A stretch of 64,000 nt of DNA from Cellulomonas sp. SLBN-39 (lineage in GTDB: Bacteria; Actinomycetota; Actinomycetes; Actinomycetales; Cellulomonadaceae). Each line of letters opens with the position of its first letter. The stretch's first letter is position 1. The notes below the pieces were generated by a model, which ran no database searches, had not been told where the DNA came from, and saw only the letters and a list, made by a program, of their open reading frames with translations. The stretch lies in NCBI RefSeq assembly GCF_006715865.1, contig NZ_VFOA01000001.1, positions 1,736,001 through 1,800,000 on the forward strand. Direction: 5' to 3'. Below are positions 50,990 to 59,099 of the stretch, piece by piece. A program made the translations under genes and the position numbers.

Positions 50990-51660
50990 CCCCCGCCCCG
51001 CACCGCCGCACCGTCCCGGCCGGACCCGTCGTGGCCCGGCGCACCGTCCTGCAGGTCGGACTCGGGCTGGGCGTCGCCGCCGCCCTGCCCCTCGACGCCC
51101 GGCCCGCGGCCGCCGCGCCCGTGCGACGCGCGGCCCCGGCCGTCGCCGTGGCCACCGTCGCCGTCGAGGGCAGCGGCGCCCGCACCACCCTCCAGACGGG
51201 CGCCGCGACGACCGTGCTCCTGCACGTCGCCCGCCGCTTCCACTACGAGGTGCGGCCCGTCGACCACGCCGTCACCGGCTACGCCGACATCGCCCCGGAC
51301 GCCCCCGCGCACGAGGCGCACCACCTCACCGGCACCGCCATCGACATCGACCCCGGGGCCTTCCCGCCCGGCGCCCGCGACGGCCTGTACCCGCACGAGC
51401 TCACCGTCGTCCGCGACGTCCTCGCCGACTGCGAGGGCCTGGTCTGGTGGGGCGGCGACGCCACCGACGTACCCTGCGAGGGGCACTTCCACCTCGTCGC
51501 CGCCCCCGACGACCCCGCCGTCGCCCGGCTCGCGCAGCGCCTCGTGCGCTCGCACGGCCGGCCCGGCGGCGCGGGCACCGGCGAGGACCTCGTCTTCACG
51601 CCCGACCGCCTCGCGCACGCCCGCGCGGTCAGCCTGGACCTGTCCGCCCGCACCTTCTGA
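50986..51660 (+). CDS. Tat-exported M15-type peptidase
   Basis: A 224-aa secreted peptidase. A twin-arginine signal (VARRTVLQVGLGLGVAAALP) ends near residue 45 in AAAAP. The zinc motif of M15 D-Ala-D-Ala peptidases is visible as HHLTGTAIDID near residue 116, with the His and Asp ligands, and the C-terminal pair EGHFHL near 165 supplies the catalytic Glu and third ligand His. It probably cleaves peptidoglycan stem peptides. It is translationally coupled to the DUF1906 gene. Confidence 0.8.
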   Translation: MTPAPHRRTVPAGPVVARRTVLQVGLGLGVAAALPLDARPAAAAPVRRAAPAVAVATVAVEGSGARTTLQTGAATTVLLHVARRFHYEVRPVDHAVTGYADIAPDAPAHEAHHLTGTAIDIDPGAFPPGARDGLYPHELTVVRDVLADCEGLVWWGGDATDVPCEGHFHLVAAPDDPAVARLAQRLVRSHGRPGGAGTGEDLVFTPDRLAHARAVSLDLSARTF

Positions 51661-51802
51661 CCGCCTCTCGCGGGACCGAGGGTGCACCGTCGGGCGGTGC
51701 AGCGGCCGGACGTCCGGCGGGCGCCGGGTGCGCCGCGCGGCGGAGCCCGTCCCCTCCTCACGTCGGTGGCCCCCGTGGTGCTCGCCCGGGGACGATCGGA
51801 GC

Positions 51803-53059
51803 GTGACGACGACGCAGGCACCGCAGGTGCGCATGCAGGACCGGCCCGACCTCGGGGCGTGGTGGCGCCGGTGGGGCGGCACGGTCGTCGCCGCGGCGGT
51901 GGTCGCGGCGTTCCTGCTCGTGACGCGGGCCCAGGGGTACTCCCAGGGGAATCCCGACGGGTCGTACACGACGGTCGGCATCGTCGCGCTGCTGCCAGGT
52001 GTCCGCCTGCTGCTGGTGGTCGCCGGGACGGTCTCTGTCCTCAGCGTGCTGCTGTCGCGGGTCTGGCCGCTGCGCGCCACGGCGCTCGCACTCGCACCGT
52101 TCGGGGTCGTCCCCTGGACGCAGTGGTTCGTGTGGGGCTGGCTGCTCGCCCTGCTGGCGATCATGGTGCTGGTCGCGGCCCGTCGCCCCGTCCAGGCGCT
52201 CGCCCCCTACGCAGCCGCCCTCGGCGTCGCCGGGTGGTTCTGCGGCTCGTCGGCCGCGGCGCAGACACCGATCGGCGCCGTCACGGCCGGCGGGTCCGGC
52301 GCGGAGTACGAGGTGCTCACCCTCGTCCTGTACGCCTTCTGGTTCACCGCGACGCTCGCAGTCGCGATCGCCGTCGGGGCCGCCGGCCGGAGCCGGCAGC
52401 AGCAGCGGGCCGCGGTGGTGCAGGAGCGGCGGGCGCGGGACGTCGAGCAGCTCGTGCAGGAGCGGGCGCGGATGGCGCGCGACCTGCACGACGTCGTGGC
52501 CCACCACGTCTCGCTCATCGCCGTGCGGGCCGAGTCCGCGCCCTACCAGCACCCCGACCTCGACCCCGCGGCCCGGCAGGTGCTCGTCGAGATCGCCGAC
52601 GACGCCCGCGCCGCGCTCGGCGAGCTCCGCCAGGCCCTGAGCGTCCTGCGCCGCACCGACGCCGACCCCGGCGAGCTCGCGCCGCAGCCCGACGCGTCCG
52701 CCGTCGACGGCCTCCTCGCCACGGCCGTGAGCGCGGGGCAGCGCGTCGACGTCGTCGGCTCGTGGCAGGGTGTGCCCGCCGGCCCCGGCTACGTGCTGTA
52801 CCGGGCTGTGCAGGAAGGGCTGACCAACGCGCGCCGGCACGCACCGGCCGCCACGGTCCGGGTCGAGCGCACGCAGGACGACGGCAGGGTGGGGTTCACG
52901 ATGACGAACGACGCACCGGGTGCCACCGCGGTGGTGGTGGGGCGGGGGCTGCTGGGCATGCGCGAGCGCGTCGAGGCGCTGGGCGGCCGCGTCGAGGCCA
53001 CGGCGACCGGGGAGCGGTTCGTGCTCACGGTCGACCTGCCCGAGCAGGCGGCCCCGTGA
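51803..53059 (+). CDS. NarL-type sensor histidine kinase
   Basis: A 418-aa kinase with about six membrane helices (residues 25-200) and a HisKA_3 dimerisation domain. The phosphoacceptor is in MARDLHDVVAHHVSLIAVR near residue 229. The ATPase domain has the N box EGLTNARRHA near 345 and the G box GRGLLGMRERVEALGG near 380. The membrane part has only short loops, so it may sense envelope stress or the membrane itself. It overlaps its response regulator gene by four bases. GTG start at 51803. Confidence 0.9.
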   Translation: MTTTQAPQVRMQDRPDLGAWWRRWGGTVVAAAVVAAFLLVTRAQGYSQGNPDGSYTTVGIVALLPGVRLLLVVAGTVSVLSVLLSRVWPLRATALALAPFGVVPWTQWFVWGWLLALLAIMVLVAARRPVQALAPYAAALGVAGWFCGSSAAAQTPIGAVTAGGSGAEYEVLTLVLYAFWFTATLAVAIAVGAAGRSRQQQRAAVVQERRARDVEQLVQERARMARDLHDVVAHHVSLIAVRAESAPYQHPDLDPAARQVLVEIADDARAALGELRQALSVLRRTDADPGELAPQPDASAVDGLLATAVSAGQRVDVVGSWQGVPAGPGYVLYRAVQEGLTNARRHAPAATVRVERTQDDGRVGFTMTNDAPGATAVVVGRGLLGMRERVEALGGRVEATATGERFVLTVDLPEQAAP

Positions 53060-53727
53060 CGCGGGTGGTCGTCGCCGACGACCAGGCGGTCGTCCGGGCC
53101 AGGTTCGCGGCCATCCTCGACTCGGCACCCGACCTCACCGTGGTGGGCGAGGCGGCCGACGGCGTCGAGCTCGTCGACCTCGTCGCGCGGCACGGGCCGG
53201 ACGTCGCCGTGGTCGACGTGCGCATGCCGCGCCTCGACGGCATCGCCGCGACCCGCGCGGTCGTCGCCGAGCACCCCGGCACCCGCGTGCTCGTGCTCAC
53301 CACGTTCGACCTCGACGAGTACGTGTACGACGCGCTGCGCGCCGGGGCGTCCGGGTTCCTGCTCAAGGACGTCACCGCGCCGCGGCTGGTCGAGGCCGTG
53401 CGGCTCGTCGCCGACGGCTCCATGCTGCTGGGCCCGTCGGTCACCCGCCGGCTCGTCGAGGACTTCTCCCGCCGCACGGCGGCGCCCGCCGAGGACGTGC
53501 CGCTGCACCTGCTCACGCCCCGCGAGCGCGAGGTCCTCGTCGCCGTCGCCCGCGGCCTGTCGAACGCGGAGATCGCCGCCGAGCTGTTCGTCTCCGAGCC
53601 GACCGTGAAGTCCCACGTCTCGGAGGTGCTGCGCAAGCTGCGCCGCCGCGACCGCGTCCAGCTCGTCGTCACGGCCTACGAGACGGGCCTCGTCGGTCCG
53701 GGAACCGCCGCCGCGCGGGCGGGGTGA
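53056..53727 (+). CDS. NarL/LuxR-type response regulator
   Basis: A 223-aa DNA-binding regulator. The receiver has the acidic pocket ADDQ and the phosphoacceptor Asp54 in VVDVRMPRLDG, then LTTFDLDEYVYDALRAGASGFLLKD. The output domain is LuxR-like: LTPREREVLVAVARGLSNAEIAAELFVSEPTVKSHVSEVLRKL. It is controlled by the kinase encoded immediately upstream. Targets are unknown; the upstream peptidoglycan genes are candidates by proximity only. Confidence 0.92.
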   Translation: MTRVVVADDQAVVRARFAAILDSAPDLTVVGEAADGVELVDLVARHGPDVAVVDVRMPRLDGIAATRAVVAEHPGTRVLVLTTFDLDEYVYDALRAGASGFLLKDVTAPRLVEAVRLVADGSMLLGPSVTRRLVEDFSRRTAAPAEDVPLHLLTPREREVLVAVARGLSNAEIAAELFVSEPTVKSHVSEVLRKLRRRDRVQLVVTAYETGLVGPGTAAARAG

Positions 53728-53729
53728 CC

Positions 53730-54266
53730 TCACAGGTCCCGGACGTGGACCAGGGCGCGCAGGTCGACGGCCCGGCGCACCTGCGGACGCTCGCACCCGT
53801 CGACGACGACGGCCGCACCGACCCACTGCGCCCCGCTGCGTCCCACCAGTGCGCGGCACGCCTCGACCTGGGCGCCGGTCGCGACCCAGTCGTCGACGAA
53901 GAGGACCCGGTCGCCCGCCTGCAGCAGCGTCTTGCGCATCCCGAGGCGCAGCTGACGGTCGCGGTAGTCGGGCGGGGTCATGACCTCGAGCCAGGCGTCG
54001 GAGTCGGCACTCCTGCCGGGATCCTTCTCGATGGCGACGAACCCCGTCCCGACGTGCGAGGCGACGAGCGGGCCGAGGAGCGACCCGTGCGACTCCGGCC
54101 CCACGACGACGGTCGGCGACGCCTCGGGGAACAGCGCCGCCAAGGCCGGGCCCAGGAGCGCGAGCGTCTCGGCGTCACGCCACCAGCCCGTGGTGTCGGC
54201 CCGGAGGTCGGGGTCGGTCCGGTCACCGAGCCAGCGGATCGACCTCTTCAGGCGCGCATCGAGCAC
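53730..54266 (-). CDS. phosphoribosyltransferase family protein
   Basis: A 178-aa type I PRTase. The PRPP-binding loop is VLFVDDWVATGAQ near residue 120, and PTVVVGPESHGSLLGPLVA near 52 with the variable KDPGR loop is typical of adenine PRTase-like proteins. It may be a salvage enzyme or a regulator of related fold; the loop WVATGAQ differs from the canonical VLATGGT. Ends three bases from the response regulator stop. GTG start at 54266. Confidence 0.83.
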   Translation of the reverse strand: MLDARLKRSIRWLGDRTDPDLRADTTGWWRDAETLALLGPALAALFPEASPTVVVGPESHGSLLGPLVASHVGTGFVAIEKDPGRSADSDAWLEVMTPPDYRDRQLRLGMRKTLLQAGDRVLFVDDWVATGAQVEACRALVGRSGAQWVGAAVVVDGCERPQVRRAVDLRALVHVRDL

Positions 54267-54275
54267 CGCCTGAGC

Positions 54276-54581
54276 CTAGATCCCCGCGGAGCCTGAGTGG
54301 GCGACGTCCACACGGCTGGCGTCGAGGCCGGCGGGCCGCGTACGACGCCGCAGCAGCACGAGGCCGGCGTGCAGGGCGACCGCGGCCCAGACGAGGTTCG
54401 TCACCACCGACGGCCAGACGCCGCTGCTCGCCGCGACCGTGCCGAGCATGAGCCCGCTGAGCACGTTGGCCAGCTGGTAGCGGCCCGACGTGGGCGACCA
54501 GCGGCCCTGCGTGACCAGGACGTACGCGGTCAGGCAGGTGACCGCGCCGATCCATCCGAGCGCGGTGACGACGACGGGCAC
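54276..54581 (-). CDS. CBU_0592-like small membrane protein
   Basis: A 101-aa membrane protein with three to four helices (ALGWIGAVTCLTAYVLVTQG, YQLANVLSGLMLGTVAASSG, VVTNLVWAAVALHAGLVLL). The pattern GxxxxxxAYxL then YQxxNxxG and NxxWxxxA matches a family called CBU_0592-like. The GTG at 54581 has AAGGAG seven bases upstream. It lies between the PRTase gene and the LysR region. Confidence 0.75.
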   Translation of the reverse strand: MPVVVTALGWIGAVTCLTAYVLVTQGRWSPTSGRYQLANVLSGLMLGTVAASSGVWPSVVTNLVWAAVALHAGLVLLRRRTRPAGLDASRVDVAHSGSAGI

Positions 54582-54708
54582 GAGCGGGCTCCTTCGGGCG
54601 TGACGAGAGCGCGTCCGTGGGCGCACGGACGCGGGGGGACGAGCGGTGGGGGTGCCGCCTCCGACGTCGACGGCGGGCTGCGGCACGCCCAGTGTGGGCC
54701 CCGCAGGA

Positions 54709-54757
54709 GTTCAGCACAATCGAACAAACCTGCACCAGGGGTTCAGCAGAACTGAAC
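54709..54757. promoter_or_regulatory. two inverted repeats before the LysR gene
   Basis: A perfect repeat GTTCAG-CAGAA-CTGAAC lies at 54741-54757, 13 bases upstream of the LysR start; a looser one, GTTC-N9-GAAC, lies at 54709-54725. Both share the GTTCAGCA start. Position and size match LysR-type recognition and activation sites used in autoregulation. Confidence 0.6.
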
Positions 54758-54769
54758 TAGTCTGACCGG

Positions 54770-55672
54770 GTGACCACCGATCCGCGGCGCCTCGCCGTGC
54801 TGCTCGCCGTCCACCGCGCCGGCGGCGTCCTCGCCGCCGCCGACCTGCTGCGGGTCACCCCGTCCGCCGTCTCCCAGCAGATCGCCCGGCTCGAGGCCGA
54901 GGAGGGCGTGCCCGTCCTCGACCGCGGCCCCCGTGGCGCCACCCTGACCCCCGCCGGCCGCATCCTCGCCGACGCCGCCGAGCGCATCGAGGCCGAGCTC
55001 GTCGAGGCCCGCAAGCAGCTCGCGACCCTCGGCGGCGAGCTCAGCGGGCGCGTCACCGTCGCCGGCTTCCAGACCGCCATCCGCGCCGTCGTCACGCCCG
55101 CGCTCGCGGACCTCGCCGAGCACCACCCGGGGGTCGAGCTCGTCGTCGAGGAGCGCGAGCCCGCCGACGCGCTGCGCCGCCTGCGCGAGGGCGACGCCGA
55201 CGTCGTGCTCATCGAGCGCGACGAGGACGCCGACGGCCACACCCCCCGCGGCCAGCGCGACGTGGTGCTGCTGGAGGAGCCCTGGCGGGTCGTCCTGCCG
55301 CCTGCGGTGGCCGTCCCCGCGCAGCTGTCGGACCTGGCCGGTGCGACCTGGGTGGCGGCCGAGCCGGGCACCGCGGCGGCGCGGGCGCTGGCGCGTGTCG
55401 CGTCGATGGTCGGGCCGCTGACCACGCGGCACGTCTACTACGACTTCGACGTCGCGCTGGCGCTGGTCGCGGCGGGTCAGGGCGTCGGGATGCTCCCGGC
55501 GCTCGCGTTGCAGGGCGAGCTGCCCGACGGCGTCACCGTCGCGACCGTGCCGGGCCTCGGCTCGCGACGCCTGGTCGCCCGGCACCGTGCGACCCGGCAC
55601 GAGCCCCGCCCCACCGTCACGGCGGTGCTGGACGAGCTGATGGCGGTCGCCGCGGGCCTCGACCTCGTCTGA
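54770..55672 (+). CDS. LysR family transcriptional regulator
   Basis: A 300-aa LTTR. The helix-turn-helix is RRLAVLLAVHRAGGVLAAADLLRVTPSAVSQQIARLE at residues 4-40, then the linker helix and a co-inducer domain (VTVAGFQTAIRAVVTPALADL near 90). GTG start just after two inverted repeats. The nearest possible targets are itself and the minus-strand membrane gene at 54276-54581; the downstream maleylpyruvate-isomerase-like gene starts 26 bases after its stop and may be cotranscribed. Confidence 0.9.
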   Translation: MTTDPRRLAVLLAVHRAGGVLAAADLLRVTPSAVSQQIARLEAEEGVPVLDRGPRGATLTPAGRILADAAERIEAELVEARKQLATLGGELSGRVTVAGFQTAIRAVVTPALADLAEHHPGVELVVEEREPADALRRLREGDADVVLIERDEDADGHTPRGQRDVVLLEEPWRVVLPPAVAVPAQLSDLAGATWVAAEPGTAAARALARVASMVGPLTTRHVYYDFDVALALVAAGQGVGMLPALALQGELPDGVTVATVPGLGSRRLVARHRATRHEPRPTVTAVLDELMAVAAGLDLV

Positions 55673-55697
55673 CCGCGACCGTGCCAGACTGCCGCGC

Positions 55698-56339
55698 ATG
55701 AGCGCTGCCGCGGACCGGTACGACGACGCCTTCCTCACGGCCGCGCAGGTCACGCGCGACCTGCTCCGCCTCCCGCAGCTCGCGCCGGCGTGGGGTGAGC
55801 CCAGCGCGCTGCCCGGGCTGAGCGTCGGGGCGCTCGCGTGCCACCTGGGCAACCAGGTGGTCCGTGCCGCGCAGCTGCTCCCGCAGCAGGACGATCTGCC
55901 CGTGCTCGGCTCGGTCGACGAGCACTACCGCCGGGCGGCGTGGGTCACGGCACCGCCGGACGACGCGGTCAACGACCGCAGCCGCGACGAGGACGAGGCC
56001 CGCACGGGGCACGCCGCCCTCCTCGACCGGGTCGACGGCGCGGACCGCACCGTGCGGGCGCTGCTCGCCGACGGGTCCGCGCGCGACGTCGTCCCCGTGC
56101 CGTGGCAGGGCTGGTCGCTGCGCCGCGACGACTTCCTGCTCACGCGGATGCTCGAGATGGTCGTGCACTCCGACGACCTCGTCGCCAGCCTCGACGTGCC
56201 GGCGCCGCCCCTGCCCGACGCGGTGCTCGACCCGGTCGTGGCCCTGCTCGTCCGGCTGTCCGTCGCCCGCCACGGCCAGTCCGCCCTGGTCGCGACCCTG
56301 ACCCGCCGCGAGCGCGCGCGCGAGATCTACGCCTTCTGA
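55698..56339 (+). CDS. maleylpyruvate isomerase N-terminal domain protein
   Basis: A 213-aa DinB-superfamily protein of the mycothiol-dependent maleylpyruvate isomerase type. W-x-x-P-S-A-L-P-G-L-S-V-GALACHLGNQVVRAAQLL near residue 35 and MLEMVVHSDDLVASL near 152 are the family's metal-binding blocks, with His in HL and VVH-SDD. The substrate is unknown. It follows the LysR gene closely. Confidence 0.82.
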   Translation: MSAAADRYDDAFLTAAQVTRDLLRLPQLAPAWGEPSALPGLSVGALACHLGNQVVRAAQLLPQQDDLPVLGSVDEHYRRAAWVTAPPDDAVNDRSRDEDEARTGHAALLDRVDGADRTVRALLADGSARDVVPVPWQGWSLRRDDFLLTRMLEMVVHSDDLVASLDVPAPPLPDAVLDPVVALLVRLSVARHGQSALVATLTRRERAREIYAF

Positions 56340-56380
56340 CCGGCGCCGGACAGCCGGAGGAGTGCCCGGGGCGGGCCGGG

Positions 56381-56470
56381 CTACCGCTCGGTGGGTCCCC
56401 AGAGGGCCTGCCTGGCCATCGTCGTGCCGATGACGACGAGGAGCGCCGCGAACAGCCGGTCGCGGCGGGG
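56381..56470 (-). pseudogene. 3' remnant of a TauE/SafE gene
   Basis: On the minus strand this encodes RLFAALLVVIGTTMARQALWGPTER and a stop. It matches VLFAAFLAVIGTTMARQALRR, the C-terminus of the intact TauE/SafE protein at 57209; about 50 bases (56402-56455) are over 90% identical to 57257-57310. No upstream part of such a gene is present, because the acetyltransferase gene occupies that space, so it is a detached gene tail. Confidence 0.75.
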
Positions 56471-56473
56471 TGA

Positions 56474-56962
56474 TCAGGCGGCGGCGGAAGGTGGTGGCAC
56501 GAGGGGGCGGACCATGATCAGGCAGGGTGAGTCCTCGCCCCAGAGGTCCGTGACCTCGAGGGGCAGGAAGCCGACGGCCTCGTAGAAGAGGCGCGTCTGC
56601 GCGTAGCCGACGTCGGGGTGCGACGCCGCGAGGGTCTTCACCTCCAGCAGCAGGACGCCGCGTCCGCGTGAGTCCTCGACGAGCGCGTCCACCAGTGCCC
56701 GACCGATGCCTCGCCCGCGCAGCGCACGGTCGACGGCCATGAGGTGGATCTCGGCGACGTGCGGGAAGTGCCGGGCGACGAGCGCGACGCCGACGACCCG
56801 GCTGTCGTGGTTCCGGACCGTCCAGGTCTCGAGCCGGGTGGCGTCGTCGACGTACTCCGCCGTGGCGGCGGGGATCCCGAACCACTCGGGCAGCCCGGCG
56901 AGCAGTCGCGCGACGTCCTGCGGCACGCACAGGTCGGCGGCGGCGCTCCAGGTTCCTGTCAC
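56474..56962 (-). CDS. GNAT acetyltransferase
   Basis: A 162-aa single-domain acetyltransferase. LMAVDRALRGRGIGRALVDALVEDSRGRG near residue 82 includes the acetyl-CoA loop RGRGIGRAL, and the C-terminal YAQTRLFYEAVGFLPLE is the usual GNAT end. The substrate is unknown. The GTG at 56962 is chosen over one at 56998 because the added residues are Arg/Gly-rich and non-conserved in type. It directly abuts the TauE remnant. Confidence 0.83.
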   Translation of the reverse strand: MTGTWSAAADLCVPQDVARLLAGLPEWFGIPAATAEYVDDATRLETWTVRNHDSRVVGVALVARHFPHVAEIHLMAVDRALRGRGIGRALVDALVEDSRGRGVLLLEVKTLAASHPDVGYAQTRLFYEAVGFLPLEVTDLWGEDSPCLIMVRPLVPPPSAAA

Positions 56963-57010
56963 ACGCCGACCCTGCCCGACGCGACCACGTCGTCCCACTT
57001 CATTTCGAGC

Positions 57011-57103
<93 letters not shown>

Positions 57104-57133
57104 CTCACGGTCGGACAGGCTGATCCGTCTCGA

Positions 57134-57193
57134 CGAACCCGTCGTCGATGGCGCTTCCTGTCCGGATCGGGTCAGGGATGACGGGGTCGGCGG
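57134..57193 (-). terminator. conserved hairpin, copy 2, behind the TauE gene
   Basis: CGAACCCGTCGTC at 57134-57146 pairs with 57177-57189 in 11 of 13 positions. The arm nearest the gene carries the family core GATGACGGGGTCGGCGG. It lies 16 bases after the TauE/SafE stop codon on the minus strand and probably ends that transcript. No T tract. Confidence 0.6.
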
Positions 57194-57208
57194 GCGGGGC
57201 GGGTCGTG

Positions 57209-58066
57209 TCAGCGGGTGCTGGCGGGGGCGGAGCCGGGCGTCGTGGGGGTGCGGCGGAGGGCCTGCCTGGCCATCGTCGTGCCGATGACGGCGAGGAACG
57301 CGGCGAACAGAACAGCGGCGGCGCGCGGCGGGATCGCGTGGGCCGTCCACGCGCCCAGCGGGCTGGTGAGCAGCGACGCCGCACCGACGACCGCCCCGGC
57401 GCGCACGTCGACGTTGCGCCGCCGGAGGTTGGCCGTGAGCCCGGACAGCACGCCGGGCACCATCATGACCAGTGACGCACCCTTGGCGACCAGGTCGCCG
57501 ACGCCGAACACGAGCATGAGCGCGGGCACGACGACGCCCCCGCCGCCGATGCCCAGCAACGACGAGAGGACCCCCGCGAACAGCCCCAGCGCGACGAGCC
57601 CGGCGATGCGGACGGGGTCGAGCACGAGGTCCTGGCCGCGGTCGGGCACGGTGAGCACGAGCTGCACGACCATCACGACGGTCAGCGCGACGAATCCCCA
57701 CTGCACGGCCCGGCGCGGCACCGTGAGCAGGACCCGCACGCCGATCTGCGCACCCGTCACGGCGCCCACGGCGAGCAGCAGCCCGGCCCGCCAGTCGACA
57801 CCGCCGCCCACCGCGTAGGAGCCGACGCTGACGAGGATCGCCGGCAGGATCGCGACCAGCGACGTCCCCACGGCCCGGCGCTGGTCCATCGCCAGCAGCA
57901 CGACCAGGGCGGGGACGATGATCAGCCCGCCGCCGATCCCGAACAGCCCGGCGAAGAACCCGGACGCCAGCCCGACCCCGAGCAGCGCCACCACGGACCT
58001 CCCGCCCGTCAGCGCGGTGCCTCCGGCGGGCTCCGTCACCTGCACGCTCGTCGCCCGCTCGTCCAC
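57209..58066 (-). CDS. TauE/SafE family membrane exporter
   Basis: A 285-aa membrane protein with about eight helices arranged as two repeats. The two signature blocks are GFFAGLFGIGGGLIIVPALVVL near residue 37 and GVLSSLLGIGGGGVVVPALMLV near 168, typical of sulfite/organosulfonate exporters. The substrate is not certain. GTG start at 58066. The last about 20 residues lie in DNA that is repeated as a detached tail at 56381. Confidence 0.88.
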   Translation of the reverse strand: MDERATSVQVTEPAGGTALTGGRSVVALLGVGLASGFFAGLFGIGGGLIIVPALVVLLAMDQRRAVGTSLVAILPAILVSVGSYAVGGGVDWRAGLLLAVGAVTGAQIGVRVLLTVPRRAVQWGFVALTVVMVVQLVLTVPDRGQDLVLDPVRIAGLVALGLFAGVLSSLLGIGGGGVVVPALMLVFGVGDLVAKGASLVMMVPGVLSGLTANLRRRNVDVRAGAVVGAASLLTSPLGAWTAHAIPPRAAAVLFAAFLAVIGTTMARQALRRTPTTPGSAPASTR

Positions 58067-58135
58067 CCGCCGAGGCTACGCCCCGGCCTCCGGCTCCCCG
58101 TGGTCCGCTGGTCCCGGTCGCGCCCCGGCCGGCTG

Positions 58136-58193
58136 CCGACCCCGTCATCCGTGTCGCACCCGGCCGGCGACGCGTCGTCGATGACGGGGTCGG
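58136..58193 (-). terminator. conserved hairpin, copy 3, behind the XRE gene
   Basis: A perfect 14-base stem CCGACCCCGTCATC (58136-58149) with 58180-58193, 30-base loop region. It lies about 25 bases past the stop of the XRE gene on the minus strand and upstream of the TauE start. Same core as the other copies. Confidence 0.7.
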
Positions 58194-58217
58194 TGAGCGG
58201 GTGGGGTCGGGAGGGGG

Positions 58218-58445
58218 TCAGGGGGGTGGGGGTGCGGGGGTGTCGGGGACGTGGCGCAGGAGGTCGCCGGGCTGGCAGTCGAGGACCTCGCAGAGGGCGT
58301 CGAGGGTGGTGAAGCGGACCGCGCGCGCCCGGCCGTTCTTGAGCACGGCGAGGTTCGCGGGGGTGATGCCGACGCCGTCGGCGAGCTCGCCGACGGTCAT
58401 CTTGCGGCGCGCGAGCATGACGTCGACGTCGACGACGATGGGCAT
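58218..58445 (-). CDS. Cro/C1-type regulator paired with DUF2975
   Basis: A 75-aa XRE protein of the YozG type: VDVDVMLARRKMTVGELADGVGITPANLAVLKNGRARAVRFTTLDALCEVLDCQPGDLL. Its start shares a base with the stop of the DUF2975 gene, a common gene pair in which the small regulator controls the membrane protein. The C-terminus is Pro-rich. A palindrome upstream of the pair is a candidate binding site. Confidence 0.88.
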   Translation of the reverse strand: MPIVVDVDVMLARRKMTVGELADGVGITPANLAVLKNGRARAVRFTTLDALCEVLDCQPGDLLRHVPDTPAPPPP

Positions 58446-58942
58446 CAGATGACCTCGTCGAGCTCGGCGCGCAGCGTCGTCGCCTTGGTGTCGAGGGCCA
58501 CGGCCTGCGTGAGCAGGAGGCGCAGCACGAGCACGAGCAGGGCGATCCCCGCGCAGCCCATGGCGCCGACGCCCACGAGCAGCACGACGCCGGGGGCGAC
58601 CGCCTCGCCCGGCGCCAGGACGAGCCCGAGCGCCACGGCCAGCACGGCGCCGGCGACGGCGCAGCCGATGACGACGTCGACCCAGCGGAACGCGGCAGGC
58701 GAGAACACGGTGTCGCGGCGCACCATCGTCAGCAGCCGCCACACGCACACCAGCGCGACCTCGACGGCCAGGATCCCCAGGATCCCGATGACCGCGACCA
58801 CCCACCCGGTGGTCGCGAGGTCGGGCGACTCCTCGCGCGCGTCGGCCGCGAGCAGCGGCATCATCACGGCCTGGACGAACAGCATCCCGGCGACCATCAG
58901 CACGATCACGACGCGCAGCGCCAGCACGGCCCACCGCCCCAC
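58445..58942 (-). CDS. DUF2975 membrane protein
   Basis: A 165-aa protein with four membrane helices, residues 5-30, 45-70, 90-115 and 120-145, and the segment RDTVFSPAAFRWVDVVIGCA near 78 that typifies DUF2975. The function is unknown. GTG start with AGGAGG six bases upstream. The XRE gene overlaps its stop by one base. Confidence 0.87.
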   Translation of the reverse strand: MGRWAVLALRVVIVLMVAGMLFVQAVMMPLLAADAREESPDLATTGWVVAVIGILGILAVEVALVCVWRLLTMVRRDTVFSPAAFRWVDVVIGCAVAGAVLAVALGLVLAPGEAVAPGVVLLVGVGAMGCAGIALLVLVLRLLLTQAVALDTKATTLRAELDEVI

Positions 58943-58954
58943 GGCGACCTCCTC

Positions 58955-58991
58955 TGTCGAAGAACGACAAGAACCTACCGACTATCGATAG
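58955..58991. promoter_or_regulatory. palindromes upstream of the DUF2975-XRE pair
   Basis: A perfect 10-base palindrome CTATCGATAG at 58982-58991 and an inverted repeat TGTCG-N5-CGACA at 58955-58969 lie within 50 bases upstream of the DUF2975 start in a locally AT-rich stretch. They are plausible promoter/operator elements for autoregulation by the XRE protein. Confidence 0.5.
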
Positions 58992-59020
58992 ATGACGCCA
59001 TCTCCCCCACCCCCAAGACG

Positions 59021-59084
59021 CCGCCGAGCCCGTCATCCGTGACGTCCCCCCACGCGGCGGGACGACGGATGACGGGCTCGGCGG
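59021..59084 (-). terminator. conserved hairpin, copy 4, behind the GH5 gene
   Basis: The best copy: CCGCCGAGCCCGTCATCCGT at 59021-59040 is perfectly complementary to 59065-59084 (20 base pairs, 24-base loop). It lies 15 bases past the stop of the cellulase gene on the minus strand. Again no T tract follows. Confidence 0.8.
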
Positions 59085-59099
59085 TGGGCCGGGGGAGGG

